Below, piece after piece: positions 14,619 through 21,987 of a stretch of DNA of 36,285 nucleotides. The notes under the pieces are model-generated. The model ran no database searches. It worked only from the letters and a program-made list of their open reading frames with translations, and was not told where the DNA came from. Position 1 is the first letter of the stretch. Every line of letters begins with the position of its first letter. A program made the translations under genes and the position numbers. The DNA comes from Streptomyces canus 299MFChir4.1 (GTDB taxonomy: Bacteria > Actinomycetota > Actinomycetes > Streptomycetales > Streptomycetaceae), in assembly GCF_000383615.1 (NCBI RefSeq), contig NZ_KB911636.1, positions 1-36,285 of the forward strand. The letters run 5' to 3'.

Positions 14619-15548
14619 TCACTTCGTACGGTTCGACGCGTCGCGGAAATGTTTGGGTGAGGAGCCAGTCACGCGGCGGAACGCCGTGCTGAACGCGCTC
14701 TCGGATTTATAGCCTGTCGCGAAGGCAAGCTCAGAAATTGATCGTGTTCCGCGGCTCAGGGCATCGCGGGCAAGGCTCATCCGCCACTGGATCAAGTACT
14801 CCCGTGGTGCGGTTCCGACCTGCTTCTTGAAGGTCGAGGCGAAGTTGGAACGTGACATGCAGCTGATGCCGGCAAGCTCATCGAGTGTCCATGGGTGCGC
14901 CACGTCTGCGTGCATGGCGCGCAGTGCGGCACTGATGGCATCGTCGGTGAGTGCTCTCAGCCAGCCAGTGGGCCGATCGGCCTGACCGGCGTGAGCGCGC
15001 AGCATGTGGACGAACAGGATCTGCGCGAGATGCTCCAAGACGAGAGAGCTGCCGACGGCAGCGGCCTCAACCTCGGCCACCATGAGTTCACCCAGCTGCC
15101 GCAGGAGCCTAACGCGAGGATCCATCGCACGTACATGCACGAGCAGGGGCAGAACATCAGTGAGGAATGGGGTGTTCGCCCCCTCGAACGAGAAGTGTCC
15201 ACCGCACAGGTATGTGTCTTCCTCGGCCTCGGGTCCGATGCGCAGGGCGTCGTCCGCGGTGCTCCCCCACAGCGACTTCGCAGCCCGTGGTTTTGCGGTG
15301 AGCGTGCTCGCCAGGACATAGGGCGGGGGGTTAATCAGCAGGTAGGCGTCGCCCTCTTCCAGCAGTTCGGGTTCACGTCCATCGAGGACCAGCCAGCATT
15401 CGCCGCGCGCGACGAAGCCAAGCTTCACGTGCGGGAACCGATCGAAGCGCAGGGCCCACTCCCCAGCGGCATGGAGGCTGGGTTCGATCACGGTGCGAGG
15501 ACGTAGAAGGCCGATGGCGTCGGCGATCAGGTCGTTGGAGCCGAGCAC
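14619..15548 (-). CDS. AraC-family transcriptional regulator with cupin N-terminal domain
   Basis: A 309-residue regulator. The N-terminal part (DAIGLLRPRTVIEPSLHAAG, then LGFVARGECWLVLDGR, EEGDAYLLINP) is the cupin-type ligand domain of the AraC_binding_2/cupin_6 class. The last 100 residues carry the two AraC helix-turn-helices (WTLDELAGISCMSRSNFAST and ISELAFATGYKSESAFSTAF). The GTG at 15548 follows AGGAGG with a short gap; an in-frame ATG at 15569 has no ribosome binding site and lies inside a palindrome, so it is less likely. The gene is divergent from SDR2 and should control it, in this family usually as an activator answering to a small molecule. Confidence 0.9.
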   Translation of the reverse strand: MLGSNDLIADAIGLLRPRTVIEPSLHAAGEWALRFDRFPHVKLGFVARGECWLVLDGREPELLEEGDAYLLINPPPYVLASTLTAKPRAAKSLWGSTADDALRIGPEAEEDTYLCGGHFSFEGANTPFLTDVLPLLVHVRAMDPRVRLLRQLGELMVAEVEAAAVGSSLVLEHLAQILFVHMLRAHAGQADRPTGWLRALTDDAISAALRAMHADVAHPWTLDELAGISCMSRSNFASTFKKQVGTAPREYLIQWRMSLARDALSRGTRSISELAFATGYKSESAFSTAFRRVTGSSPKHFRDASNRTK

Positions 15549-15560
15549 TACCCCTCCTGG

Positions 15561-15600
15561 ACGATGCATAAAGAATCGCAGATGTTACGTGATGCATCGT
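15561..15600. promoter_or_regulatory. Spaced inverted repeat between araC and SDR2
   Basis: ACGATGCAT (15561-15569) and ATGCATCGT (15592-15600) form a perfect 9+9 inverted repeat with a 22-base spacer, so the centres of the arms are about three helical turns apart. It is the most likely binding site for the divergent AraC protein. Confidence 0.6.
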
Positions 15601-15666
15601 AGTGCCGTGCTGTTACAGGATCGCTGTCATCAGACAGTTCAGCGCAGTGGCTATGGAGGCATTCAC

Positions 15667-16419
15667 ATGGGACAGCTTGAAGGCAGGACGGCCGTGGTCA
15701 CCGGAGGAAGCACCGGAATCGGCCTGGCCACCGCCGTGCGGCTGGCAGCTGAGGGCGCATACGTGTTCATCACCGGTCGTCGCAAGGCCGCGTTGGATGC
15801 CGCCGTCGAAACCATAGGAGCGTCCACGGCCACCGCAGTGGCGGGGGACATCACCAAGACGAACGATCTGGATCGGCTCTATGACGCGGTCCGGGCCCGG
15901 GGCCGAGGTGTGGACGTGCTCTTCGCCAACGCGGCGAGCGCTGCGTTCGTGCCCCTGGAGCAGATCACCGAAGAGCACTTCGACCAGACCTTCGGAGCCA
16001 ACGTCCGGGGCACACTGTTCACCGTCCAAAAGGCTCTCCCGCTGCTCAATGACGGCGCCTCAGTCATCCTGACCGGTTCCACCGCTGCGGACAACGGCAT
16101 GCAGGCGTTCACTACGTACGCAGCCTCCAAGGCCGCCATCCGGTCGTTCGCGCGCACGTGGTCCTACGAGCTCAAGGACCGTGGCATCCGGGTCAACGTG
16201 GTTTCGCCGGGCGGGGTCGAGACTCCCGGAGCCGTTGACATCCAGGGTGGCGATGCGTCGTTTGCCGCCTTCAAGAAGCAAGTCGCCGCGAAGGTGGTGA
16301 AGGGCCGCATAGGCCGCCCCGAGGAAGTCGCCGCCGCCGTGGCGTTCCTCGCCTCCGAACAGAGCAGCTACATCGTCGGCGCCAACATCTACGTCGACGG
16401 CGGACTGAACCAAATCTAA
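15667..16419 (+). CDS. SDR family NAD(P)-dependent oxidoreductase
   Basis: A 250-residue short-chain dehydrogenase. It has TGGSTGIG for cofactor binding (residues 13-20), ITGRR after beta-2 (NADP-type), NAA in place of the usual NAG (FANAAS), the catalytic serine in LTGSTA and YAASK as the YxxxK pair, and ends VDGGLNQI. The ATG at 15667 follows GGAGG (15654-15658); the open frame upstream has no initiation signal. It is paralogous to the SDR at 1508 (TxxQKALPLL, RPEEVAAAVAFLASEQSSY) but has an AraC rather than a TetR neighbour. The substrate is unknown. Confidence 0.95.
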   Translation: MGQLEGRTAVVTGGSTGIGLATAVRLAAEGAYVFITGRRKAALDAAVETIGASTATAVAGDITKTNDLDRLYDAVRARGRGVDVLFANAASAAFVPLEQITEEHFDQTFGANVRGTLFTVQKALPLLNDGASVILTGSTAADNGMQAFTTYAASKAAIRSFARTWSYELKDRGIRVNVVSPGGVETPGAVDIQGGDASFAAFKKQVAAKVVKGRIGRPEEVAAAVAFLASEQSSYIVGANIYVDGGLNQI

Positions 16420-16453
16420 GACGCACGCCACTCACACCGAGGGCGCACGGCGC

Positions 16454-16740
16454 TCAGCCGGGCGCCTCCGGAGGCAAAGTCGTCGCCGCGCCGCGTCCTG
16501 CGGCCGCCATTCGCATGCGGGGCCGGCGCAGCACGCCGTGCCCCTGTCCCACGTCTTCCCAGGTGGCGGCGACCACCTGCAGGCACAGCTCGGCTCCCTG
16601 CCAGGTGTCCGCTGCCAGCAACACCGACCCGCTGCGCCACGGCACGGCGGCCAGACGGCGGGCGATCCGGTCAGGCACCGGGCCGACCGTGCCCACCAGG
16701 ACCACCCGGACCGCTTCGGCGGCGGTGGCCAGGGCCTGTG
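16454..16740 (-). pseudogene. ImuA-like protein, C-terminal remnant
   Basis: After an in-frame stop the minus strand encodes LATAAEAVR, LVGTVGPVPDRIARRLAAVP, SGSVLLAADTWQGAELCLQV and GQGHGVLRRPRMRMAAAGRG. This pattern (dispensable RecA-like core ending in GxGHGxLRxRRVxVxAxGRGAA) is seen at the end of ImuA-like proteins that sit beside Y-family polymerases in Streptomyces. The N-terminal two thirds and any polymerase gene are missing. The name is tentative. Confidence 0.4.
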
Positions 16741-16900
16741 GTCACTGACGGCCCGGATCGTCAATACGCATGCCGCAGGCGAGATCCAGGCCCGCGGCCT
16801 GGGTGGCGAGGCTCTCAGGTGCGGAATCTCCACCGCCGCGCAGTCGACCGCGCCGGCGAAAGCTAGTGGTCGGCCGGCGCGCCGCACTTGAAGAAGCTCG

Positions 16901-17265
16901 TCACGGAGATGGTTGGCGCAGGAGGTCGGGACGCGCGTCGGCGAGGTCGAAGGCCCGCCTGAGGCCTTCCAGGATTGCGGGTTCGATGCGGTATACGCGG
17001 GCCCGGTCGTCCAGCTCGAGCACGTTGGTCCGGTTGTCCGGGCCGATCCGGCGCCGGACCGCACGGACGCTGGTCAAGGCCCCGCCGATCTTCCCTTGGG
17101 GAATCGGCGTCTCGGGATGATTACTGAAGTGCTTCCGGATGTCCTCGCTCGTAGGAGGTGGGTGCCGGCCAGCTCGACCACGCGGCGTAGCACCGTCCGG
17201 GCGCCGGGCATCACGGTCGCGACGGTCCCGAGCAACAGCCGATCCGTCCAGACCTGCCCCAACTG
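16901..17265 (-). pseudogene. Unidentified gene remnant with a frameshift
   Basis: Two pieces in different frames read as one protein tail: LLLGTVATVMPGARTVLRRV and VELAGTHLL (to about 17150), then PTSEDIRKHFSNHPETPIPQ, GKIGGALTSVRAVRRRIGPD and YRIEPAILEGLRRAFDLADA, ending at 16901. The second part looks like a winged-helix-type domain (helix, KIGGAL helix, strand pair). I do not recognise the family. Its upstream end runs into the CTGCTCG tandem repeat. Confidence 0.4.
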
Positions 17266-17309
17266 CTCGCTGCTCGCTGCTCGCTGCTCGCTGCTCGCTG
17301 CTCGCTGCT
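17263..17309. repeat. Tandem repeat of CTGCTCG, 6.7 copies
   Basis: Six exact copies of the 7-base unit (17263-17304) and a partial seventh. As 7 is not a multiple of 3, all three frames are traversed; on the minus strand they read as repeated SSEQRAA. It lies at the junction between the IS5 remnant and the unknown remnant. Confidence 0.9.
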
Positions 17310-17359
17310 GAGGGATTCCGGGCCCGGCCGCACCTGCGAGCAACAGCGGGGGCATCCGG

Positions 17360-17590
17360 CCAATTGCTCGCCACGGCGCCGAAGCCCTTTGCGTGGGGCA
17401 GGAACTTCCACGGAATGCCCGTATCGAGCACGAACAGGCCCCGGGACAACACCTTCCGGTCATCCAGAAGGAGTCCGGTCGCCGTCGCTGCATGCGTCCA
17501 GGCGGCGGCCTCCAGGTGTGGCGATGGTTGGACCGCCGCCGCACCCCCGGGGTGAATCGGCCGGCATCAGCGGCTCGATCCGCTCCCCTG
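17360..17590 (-). pseudogene. IS5-family transposase N-terminal remnant
   Basis: The minus strand encodes GERIEPLMPADSP in one frame and, about 130 bases later, GLFVLDTGIPWKFLPHAKGF in another. Both are signatures of the N-terminal DNA-binding region of IS5 transposases (RIEPLLP..., VLxTGIPWxxLPxxLGFG). The catalytic part is absent. Confidence 0.6.
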
Positions 17591-17601
17591 CAGATCAGTG
17601 A

Positions 17602-17900
17602 TCACCGGCGGGACACGCCCATCCGGTCAACGGTTCTGAGCATCGTGTGGATGACGCAGGAAAGCTTCGGCGACAGGTGTCGTGCGACCGACACCTCCGT
17701 GCGCTCCGCCGTGCGGCGGGTGACATCGCCGTCCACGGTGACTCCGTCGGCGGCGAGTTGCTCGGTGAACACCTGCCCCGCGTCGAGAGAGGTGTCCATG
17801 GACTGGTACCCATCGACCACGAGGGCGCGGACCGGGGCGACGGAGGCCGGGTGGTACCCGTAGTTCCAGCCATTGGCGACGGAGGGGACCAGCCGCTGGC
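17602..17900 (-). pseudogene. PBP4/DacB (peptidase S13) remnant
   Basis: One frame encodes GWNYGYHPASVAPVRALVVD, SLDAGQVFTEQLAADGVTVD and LSPKLSCVIHTMLRTVDRMG. This corresponds to the middle of D-alanyl-D-alanine carboxypeptidase/endopeptidase PBP4 (P-ALxVDxGR...AGxxFxxxLxxxGVxVxG...PLxxIVHxMLxxSDN). The SDN active-site motif is replaced by VDR and the frame stops. No catalytic start (SxxK) is present. It is a fragment only. Confidence 0.6.
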
Positions 17901-18112
17901 GCACCGTACTTGGGCAGGGTGTGCACCCGGTGGGCGAGGCACGACCGCACCCTGTCGAGGAAGGGGCCACAGGCGTCGCGGCCGGCCTGTCGAGCAGGGT
18001 GATGCGGACGCAGCGCCTATGACGAGTGCGCCGTCTCGGGGTTGCGCATGCTGAAGGGCGGATCTCCCCGAGGGTACGGTCACGGTGGGCCTGCGCGGTT
18101 CAGGCGGTGGCT

Positions 18113-18979
18113 TCAGACACGGGTCTCGTTGAGGATCTCCTCCAGACGACGTTCGCCCTCACGTGTCTGGGCTCCAGCCGCGAGCAACTTCTGGGCGAGC
18201 GTGGCGGCGTCAGGCGTGAACAGACTGGTCAGCACCTCGTTCTCGATGGTCAGCCCTTCCTCCGTGACTGGGGCGGCAGCGGCGTTGACGGCAGTCTTGA
18301 CCGCAGCGACGATCTCCGGACGCAGTCGCGCGATGCGGCGGGCCAGAGTGTCGACGAAGTCGTCGAGCTTGTCGGCCGGCAGGGCTCGGTTGACCAGCCC
18401 GTAGGCTGCGGCGAGCTCGGCGTCGACGAGCTCGCCGCCAAGGATGAGCTCCAAGGCCCGGGCCCGCCCGGTGAGCTTGGTGAGGTACTGCGTGCCGCCG
18501 CCGCCGGGGATGATGCCCATGAGTGTCTCCGGCTGGGCCTGTCCGGACTTGCCTATCGCGGCGAACCGCATGTCCAGGGCCATCAGGAACTCGTTGCCGC
18601 CGCCGCGGGCGAGGCCGGCGAGCTTGCCGATGGTGACCTGCGGCAGCGAGCGCACCTCCTCGTGCACCACCTGCATGAGGTTCATTGTCGGCGGCACGGC
18701 TGCGTCGGGAACGGCCGCAATGGCCGCGCCGGCCGCCTCGACGGCCGTCTGCGGGTCGGTGATGAAGCCCATGTCACCGTGCGCTACGAAGAAGTCGGGG
18801 TCCGCGCTGTCGAACACGACCACCCGGACAGCGCTGTCGTGTCGCACTCGGGCGATGAAGGCGCGCAGCGACGGCAGCAGTGTGGCGTCGGCCAGGTTCA
18901 GCGGCGGGTTGTCGATGGTGACGGTCGCGACACCGTCGGAGAGGCTCACGTGGATCCCCGCCAGCTCTTGGTACGACAT
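18113..18979 (-). CDS. Enoyl-CoA hydratase/isomerase (crotonase) family protein
   Basis: A 288-residue crotonase-fold protein. It has the acyl-CoA backbone-binding region (VVVFDSADPDFFVAHGDMGF, replacing the usual AFCAGxD), the oxyanion segment ARGGGNEFLMALDMRFAAIG with the first catalytic-type Glu, and the second Glu in QPETLMGIIPGGGGTQYL. The C-terminal helices (AYGLVNRALP, KTAVNAA) are typical. The ATG at 18979 is chosen; the frame upstream runs across the promoter. It is divergent from a TetR gene 103 bases away, and likely under its control. The likely chemistry is hydration or isomerisation of an acyl-CoA; the substrate is unknown. Confidence 0.88.
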   Translation of the reverse strand: MSYQELAGIHVSLSDGVATVTIDNPPLNLADATLLPSLRAFIARVRHDSAVRVVVFDSADPDFFVAHGDMGFITDPQTAVEAAGAAIAAVPDAAVPPTMNLMQVVHEEVRSLPQVTIGKLAGLARGGGNEFLMALDMRFAAIGKSGQAQPETLMGIIPGGGGTQYLTKLTGRARALELILGGELVDAELAAAYGLVNRALPADKLDDFVDTLARRIARLRPEIVAAVKTAVNAAAAPVTEEGLTIENEVLTSLFTPDAATLAQKLLAAGAQTREGERRLEEILNETRV

Positions 18980-19024
18980 GGCGAACTTCTCTCTGTATGG
19001 GCAGGCCCGGGTGGCCTTCGACCC

Positions 19025-19058
19025 TAATGGACGAACGTTCATTAACGTTACGTCATTA
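19025..19058. promoter_or_regulatory. Imperfect palindrome with paired AACGTT sites
   Basis: TAATGGACGAACGTT (19025-19039) and AACGTTACGTCATTA (19044-19058) match as inverted arms at 11 of 15 positions around CATT. AACGTT appears twice. It lies 45 bases from the hydratase start and 24 from the tetR start, so it is probably the shared operator. Confidence 0.65.
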
Positions 19059-19082
19059 ATGGTCGGGTGTACAGTAAGGTCC

Positions 19083-19658
19083 ATGCCGAAGCCAGCAACG
19101 ACCAGGAAGAGGACTCGGGACCCCGAGGCCAAGAGGGCGGCGATCCTCGACGCGGCCCGCGCGACCTTCGCGGAACTGGGCTACGAGAGAGCGACGATCA
19201 GAGAGATCGCCAAGCGCGCAGGTGTCGCCAACGGCCTGGTCACGCTCCACTTCTCGAGCAAGGAGAACCTCTTCATCGCCGCGGCGGCCCCCCAGCAGAT
19301 CGTCCAAAACGTGGCCGGCGACCTGGAGGGGCTCCCACGACGGGTCGCGAGTACCTTCATCCAGCAGATGGAGTCGGGTGAATTGGCCGAGTCCTTCACC
19401 GCGTTGCTGCGCAGCTCGACCAGTGACCGCACCGCGGCACAGGAGTTGCAGCGGGCCATGCGCGAGCAGAGCATCACCGCCTACCGGCAGGTGTCCTCTG
19501 ACGATGACGCGGAAGCGAAGGTCGAAATGATCGTCGCCATCCTTAACGGCGTCGCTCTCGGCCGCTACGTGCTGGCCGACGGCCTCCTGGCCACGATGAG
19601 CCCGGAGGAAGTCATCGATCGCACCACAGAACTGGTGCGCACCGTGGTGCTCGGATAA
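19083..19658 (+). CDS. TetR/AcrR family transcriptional regulator
   Basis: A 191-residue TetR protein. The N-terminus is basic (KPATTRKRTRDPEAKR), followed by AAILDAARATFAELGYERAT and VANGLVTLHFSSKENLF for the helix-turn-helix. The C-terminal domain has the hydrophobic helices of a ligand-binding core. It is divergent from the crotonase gene with a shared palindrome between them, so it is its probable repressor. Its TAA stop codon (19656-19658) is exactly the target duplication of the IS5-like element that follows; the gene is therefore complete although an element is inserted at its last codon. Confidence 0.93.
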   Translation: MPKPATTRKRTRDPEAKRAAILDAARATFAELGYERATIREIAKRAGVANGLVTLHFSSKENLFIAAAAPQQIVQNVAGDLEGLPRRVASTFIQQMESGELAESFTALLRSSTSDRTAAQELQRAMREQSITAYRQVSSDDDAEAKVEMIVAILNGVALGRYVLADGLLATMSPEEVIDRTTELVRTVVLG

Positions 19659-19667
19659 CTGATCGTT

Positions 19668-20477
19668 TCAGAATGCGGTGCGTAGCCGTCTCAAGCAGGT
19701 GATGGCGCAGGCGAGTTGGAGGAGTCCCTGGTGGATGTCGGCGCGTCTCTCTGAGCGGATGCGCAGGCGCTTGAACTGATGCAGCCACGCAAAAGTTCTC
19801 TCTGCCACCCAACGGTCTTGCCCAGGCCGGAGCCGTGCGGGGCACGGCGTCGGGCGATCTTCGCAACGATGCCGTGGACCCGTAGGAGTCGGCGGTACCT
19901 GCGGAAGTCGCAGCCTCGGTCGGCGTGCAGGCGCTTCGGCTTGTGGTGAGGACGGCCACGCCGACCCCGGATGCGCGCAATCGCGTCCAGGAGCGGGATG
20001 AGCTGGGTGATGTCGTGCTGGTTGCCGCCCGTCAGCGAGACGGTGAGCGGGGTGCCGTGGCGGTCGACGATCGCATGGTGCTTGCTGCCGGAACGGCTGC
20101 GGTCGACCGGCGAAGGCCCAGTGTGCGCCCCCCTTTGAGCGCCCTGACGTGCGAGCCGTCGATCGCGCGGTCGTCCATGTCCAGCATGGCTGGCACGTCG
20201 CAGCTCGACGAGCAGCTCCTCATGCAGGCGGGGGGCCATACCCCGGTCTCGGTCCAGTACCGCGCCACCGCCGGCAGGTGACCCCGGGGTAGCCGATCCG
20301 TTCGGACGGGACGTCTGCCCCTGACACGCCCTTACGCAGGACATACACGATCCCGGCCAGGGCAGTACGGTCGTCGACCGGCTTCCGTCCAGGAAGCCGG
20401 TGCCGCCGCGGCGGCCGCGCCGGAATCAGCGGGGCTATCCGCTCCCACAGGTCATCGGGCACAAGATCGCTGTGCAC
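19668..20477 (-). pseudogene. IS5-family transposase, broken by several frameshifts
   Basis: Read across frames, the coding order is intact: LVPDDLWERIAPLIPARPPR, then GIVYVLRKGVSGADVPSERI, DMDDRAIDGSHVRALKGG (first Asp), AHTGPSPVDRSRSGSKHHAI, RLHADRGCDFRRYRRLL (second Asp), ERTFAWLHQFKRLRIRSERR (Glu) and CLRRLRTAF with its stop inside the left terminal repeat. At least four frame changes are needed, so it cannot make active enzyme even allowing for one programmed shift. The element could move only with help from a relative. Confidence 0.8.
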
Positions 20478-20602
20478 GCCAGGAGGCGTGCCGGAACAAG
20501 CGGTTGAGGAGGCCGAATCAGCCCGGCATACTCGCCCGATGAGCCGCAGCACAACGCAGGTGGAGCGCGACCATCATCACCCTCGCCCAGGTCGAGATCC
20601 TC

Positions 20603-20767
20603 ATGAGGCGATGGGCTGCCCGTGGGGAAGCCCTCGCAGGCCGCTACTTCTGGTGCTCGGACGGGCTCATCGTCCGTGATGCCGGCATCACCAACATGAC
20701 CCAGGTCCTCGCCGGTCTGATCCGGAACGGCGAGTTCACACGGATCCTTCGACGCCTCGACGACTGA
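20603..20767 (+). CDS. Small ORF carried inside the IS5-like element
   Basis: A 54-codon plus-strand frame, opposite to the transposase, encodes MRRWAARGEALAGRYFWCSD, GLIVRDAGITNMTQVLAGLI and ends RNGEFTRILRRLDD. The codon use looks genuine (mostly G/C third positions) and the same frame is open further upstream (SATIITLAQVEIL), so the true start may be earlier or lost. I do not recognise the family. It ends 22 bases before the right terminal repeat, so it would move with the element. Confidence 0.45.
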   Translation: MRRWAARGEALAGRYFWCSDGLIVRDAGITNMTQVLAGLIRNGEFTRILRRLDD

Positions 20768-20809
20768 CAACTGCCCGGCCTCCACGTCTCATTCTGAAAC
20801 GATCAGTAA

Positions 20810-21057
20810 GGCGGGCTCGCAGCCCATCGTTCAAGATCGGCCTGCCCATGCCGTTTCCTCGGGGCACCCCGTGTCCTGACGGTCGCACCGTACAACCGGG
20901 CCGAAGTTTGATCACCAGGACACGGACAGCGGCACCTCACGACGGTGCGCCACCACCGAATGTGGGACAGGGCCGTTCATGTGACAGACCCGCAGCGCGC
21001 TGCGCATCTGTCCCTGGCTTGGCCGGAGGGTTCTGTCTCACAGTCGTGTCATGTCTT
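20810..21057. other. Non-coding stretch between IS element and SDR3 terminator
   Basis: I see no gene, repeat or regulatory site in this part. Confidence 0.5.
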
Positions 21058-21094
21058 ATGGCTGCGGGACGGACGCCTCTCGTCCCGCAGCCAT
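21058..21094 (-). terminator. Perfect 14-bp stem-loop terminator of SDR3
   Basis: ATGGCTGCGGGACG and CGTCCCGCAGCCAT are exact inverted copies around a 9-base loop, 35 bases past the SDR3 stop on the minus strand. No T-tract. Confidence 0.75.
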
Positions 21095-21128
21095 GCGAAT
21101 CAGCCCCGCCCCCGTGGGACTCCATGAT

Positions 21129-21911
21129 TCAGAGCGTCTTGAGGGTGCCACCGTCGATGATGTAGTCGGCCCCAGTGATGTTGCCTGCGACGTCGGAGAG
21201 AAGGAACGCGATCAAGGCCGCCACTTCCTCGGGTTCGGTCATGCGGCCGGTAGTGATGTTGAGAGCCTCCGGGAGCTGCTGAAGGTACGCGGCATGCTCC
21301 GCCCCGGCTCCGGCTGCCACCTTGCCACCGAATCCCTCAGGGTCCTCCCATAGGGAAGTGCGGGACACTCCGGGAGAGACGGTGTTCACGCGCACGCCCT
21401 GGGGCCCGAACTCCTCGGCCAGGGACTTGCCGAGGGCAGCCAGGGCCGCCTTGGCCGCGCTGTAGGCGACCGGGCCGGCGGCGGGCAGCCGTGAGTTGAT
21501 GGACGAGACGTTGACGATCGACCCACGGCGCTCGATCAGGCTCGGGAGAGCCGCGCGGGCGGCACGGACGGCACTGAGCAGGTTGAGGTCGAGGATGCGG
21601 ATCCACTGGGTGTCGTCGGTGTCGAGGAAGCCGATGGGCTCCACGTCGTCCCCGCCTCCGACGTTGTTCACCAACAGGTCGATGCCGCCCAGCTCGGTGA
21701 GGGCGCTGTCCATGAGAGTGGCGACGCCTTCGGCGGTGCTCAGGTCGGCCGACACCGTGTAGGCGCCGGTTTCCTTCAACTCGGGCGTAATGGTGCGGGC
21801 GGCGCCGACGACGCGAACGCCTTCGGCTGTGAGAGTACGAACGGTGGCGAGCCCGATGCCCCGGCTGGCACCGGTGACGACGGCCGTCTTGGCGGTGAGA
21901 TTGAGGTGCAC
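21129..21911 (-). CDS. SDR family oxidoreductase
   Basis: A 260-residue short-chain dehydrogenase. TGASRGIG (residues 13-20) binds the cofactor, NNVGGG replaces NNAG, the catalytic serine is in NVSSINS, and YSAAK gives YxxxK. The C-terminus has the usual TGADYIIDGG. The insertion GGKVAAGAGAEHAAYLQQL before the last helices is longer than in the two other SDRs here, so this is a separate subgroup. The GTG at 21911 follows GGAG by 5 bases and is preferred over an upstream ATG at 21941 that lies inside the operator. The preceding TetR gene and the shared 22-bp operator show it is regulated by that protein. Confidence 0.93.
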   Translation of the reverse strand: MHLNLTAKTAVVTGASRGIGLATVRTLTAEGVRVVGAARTITPELKETGAYTVSADLSTAEGVATLMDSALTELGGIDLLVNNVGGGDDVEPIGFLDTDDTQWIRILDLNLLSAVRAARAALPSLIERRGSIVNVSSINSRLPAAGPVAYSAAKAALAALGKSLAEEFGPQGVRVNTVSPGVSRTSLWEDPEGFGGKVAAGAGAEHAAYLQQLPEALNITTGRMTEPEEVAALIAFLLSDVAGNITGADYIIDGGTLKTL

Positions 21912-21921
21912 GACACTCCAG

Positions 21922-21943
21922 TTCTTGAACTTGAAGTACAAAA
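21922..21943. promoter_or_regulatory. TetR operator before SDR3 (degenerate copy)
   Basis: This 22-base site matches the perfect palindrome at 22586-22607 at 17 of 22 positions in the same orientation (TTCTTGA, GAAGT and terminal AA shared). It ends 11 bases from the SDR3 start codon. The match shows one regulator for both genes. Confidence 0.7.
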
Positions 21944-21954
21944 TGAGAAAGCAG

Positions 21955-21972
21955 TTGCTCCAGGTGGAGCAA
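21955..21972. terminator. Hairpin between tetR and SDR3
   Basis: TTGCTCCA and TGGAGCAA form a perfect 8-bp stem with a 2-base gap, 16 bases past the tetR stop. It may end the tetR transcript so that SDR3 depends on its own promoter. Confidence 0.45.
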
Positions 21973-21987
21973 GTGCTGCGGTTCGGG

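Larger units (their letters stand above)
19659..20806 (-). mobile_element. IS5-family element with perfect 17-bp terminal repeats and TAA duplication
   Basis: The left end CTGATCGTTTCAGAATG (19659-19675) and right end CATTCTGAAACGATCAG (20790-20806) are exact inverted copies. TAA flanks both sides (19656-19658 and 20807-20809), the TNA-type duplication expected of IS5/IS427 elements. The 1148-bp element carries a decayed transposase gene and, between it and the right end, about 300 extra bases with a plus-strand small ORF. Elements of this type usually have transposase close to both ends, so the extra segment is unusual. The perfect ends suggest fairly recent insertion or mobilisation in trans. 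Confidence 0.9.

Noticed and set aside
17263..17309. CRISPR-like repeat array
   Set aside because: The repeats are 7-base head-to-tail units without spacers. No CRISPR array or Cas gene is seen anywhere in the window.
18026..19027. 333-codon plus-strand open frame
   Set aside because: It is antisense to the crotonase gene, which shows catalytic motifs.
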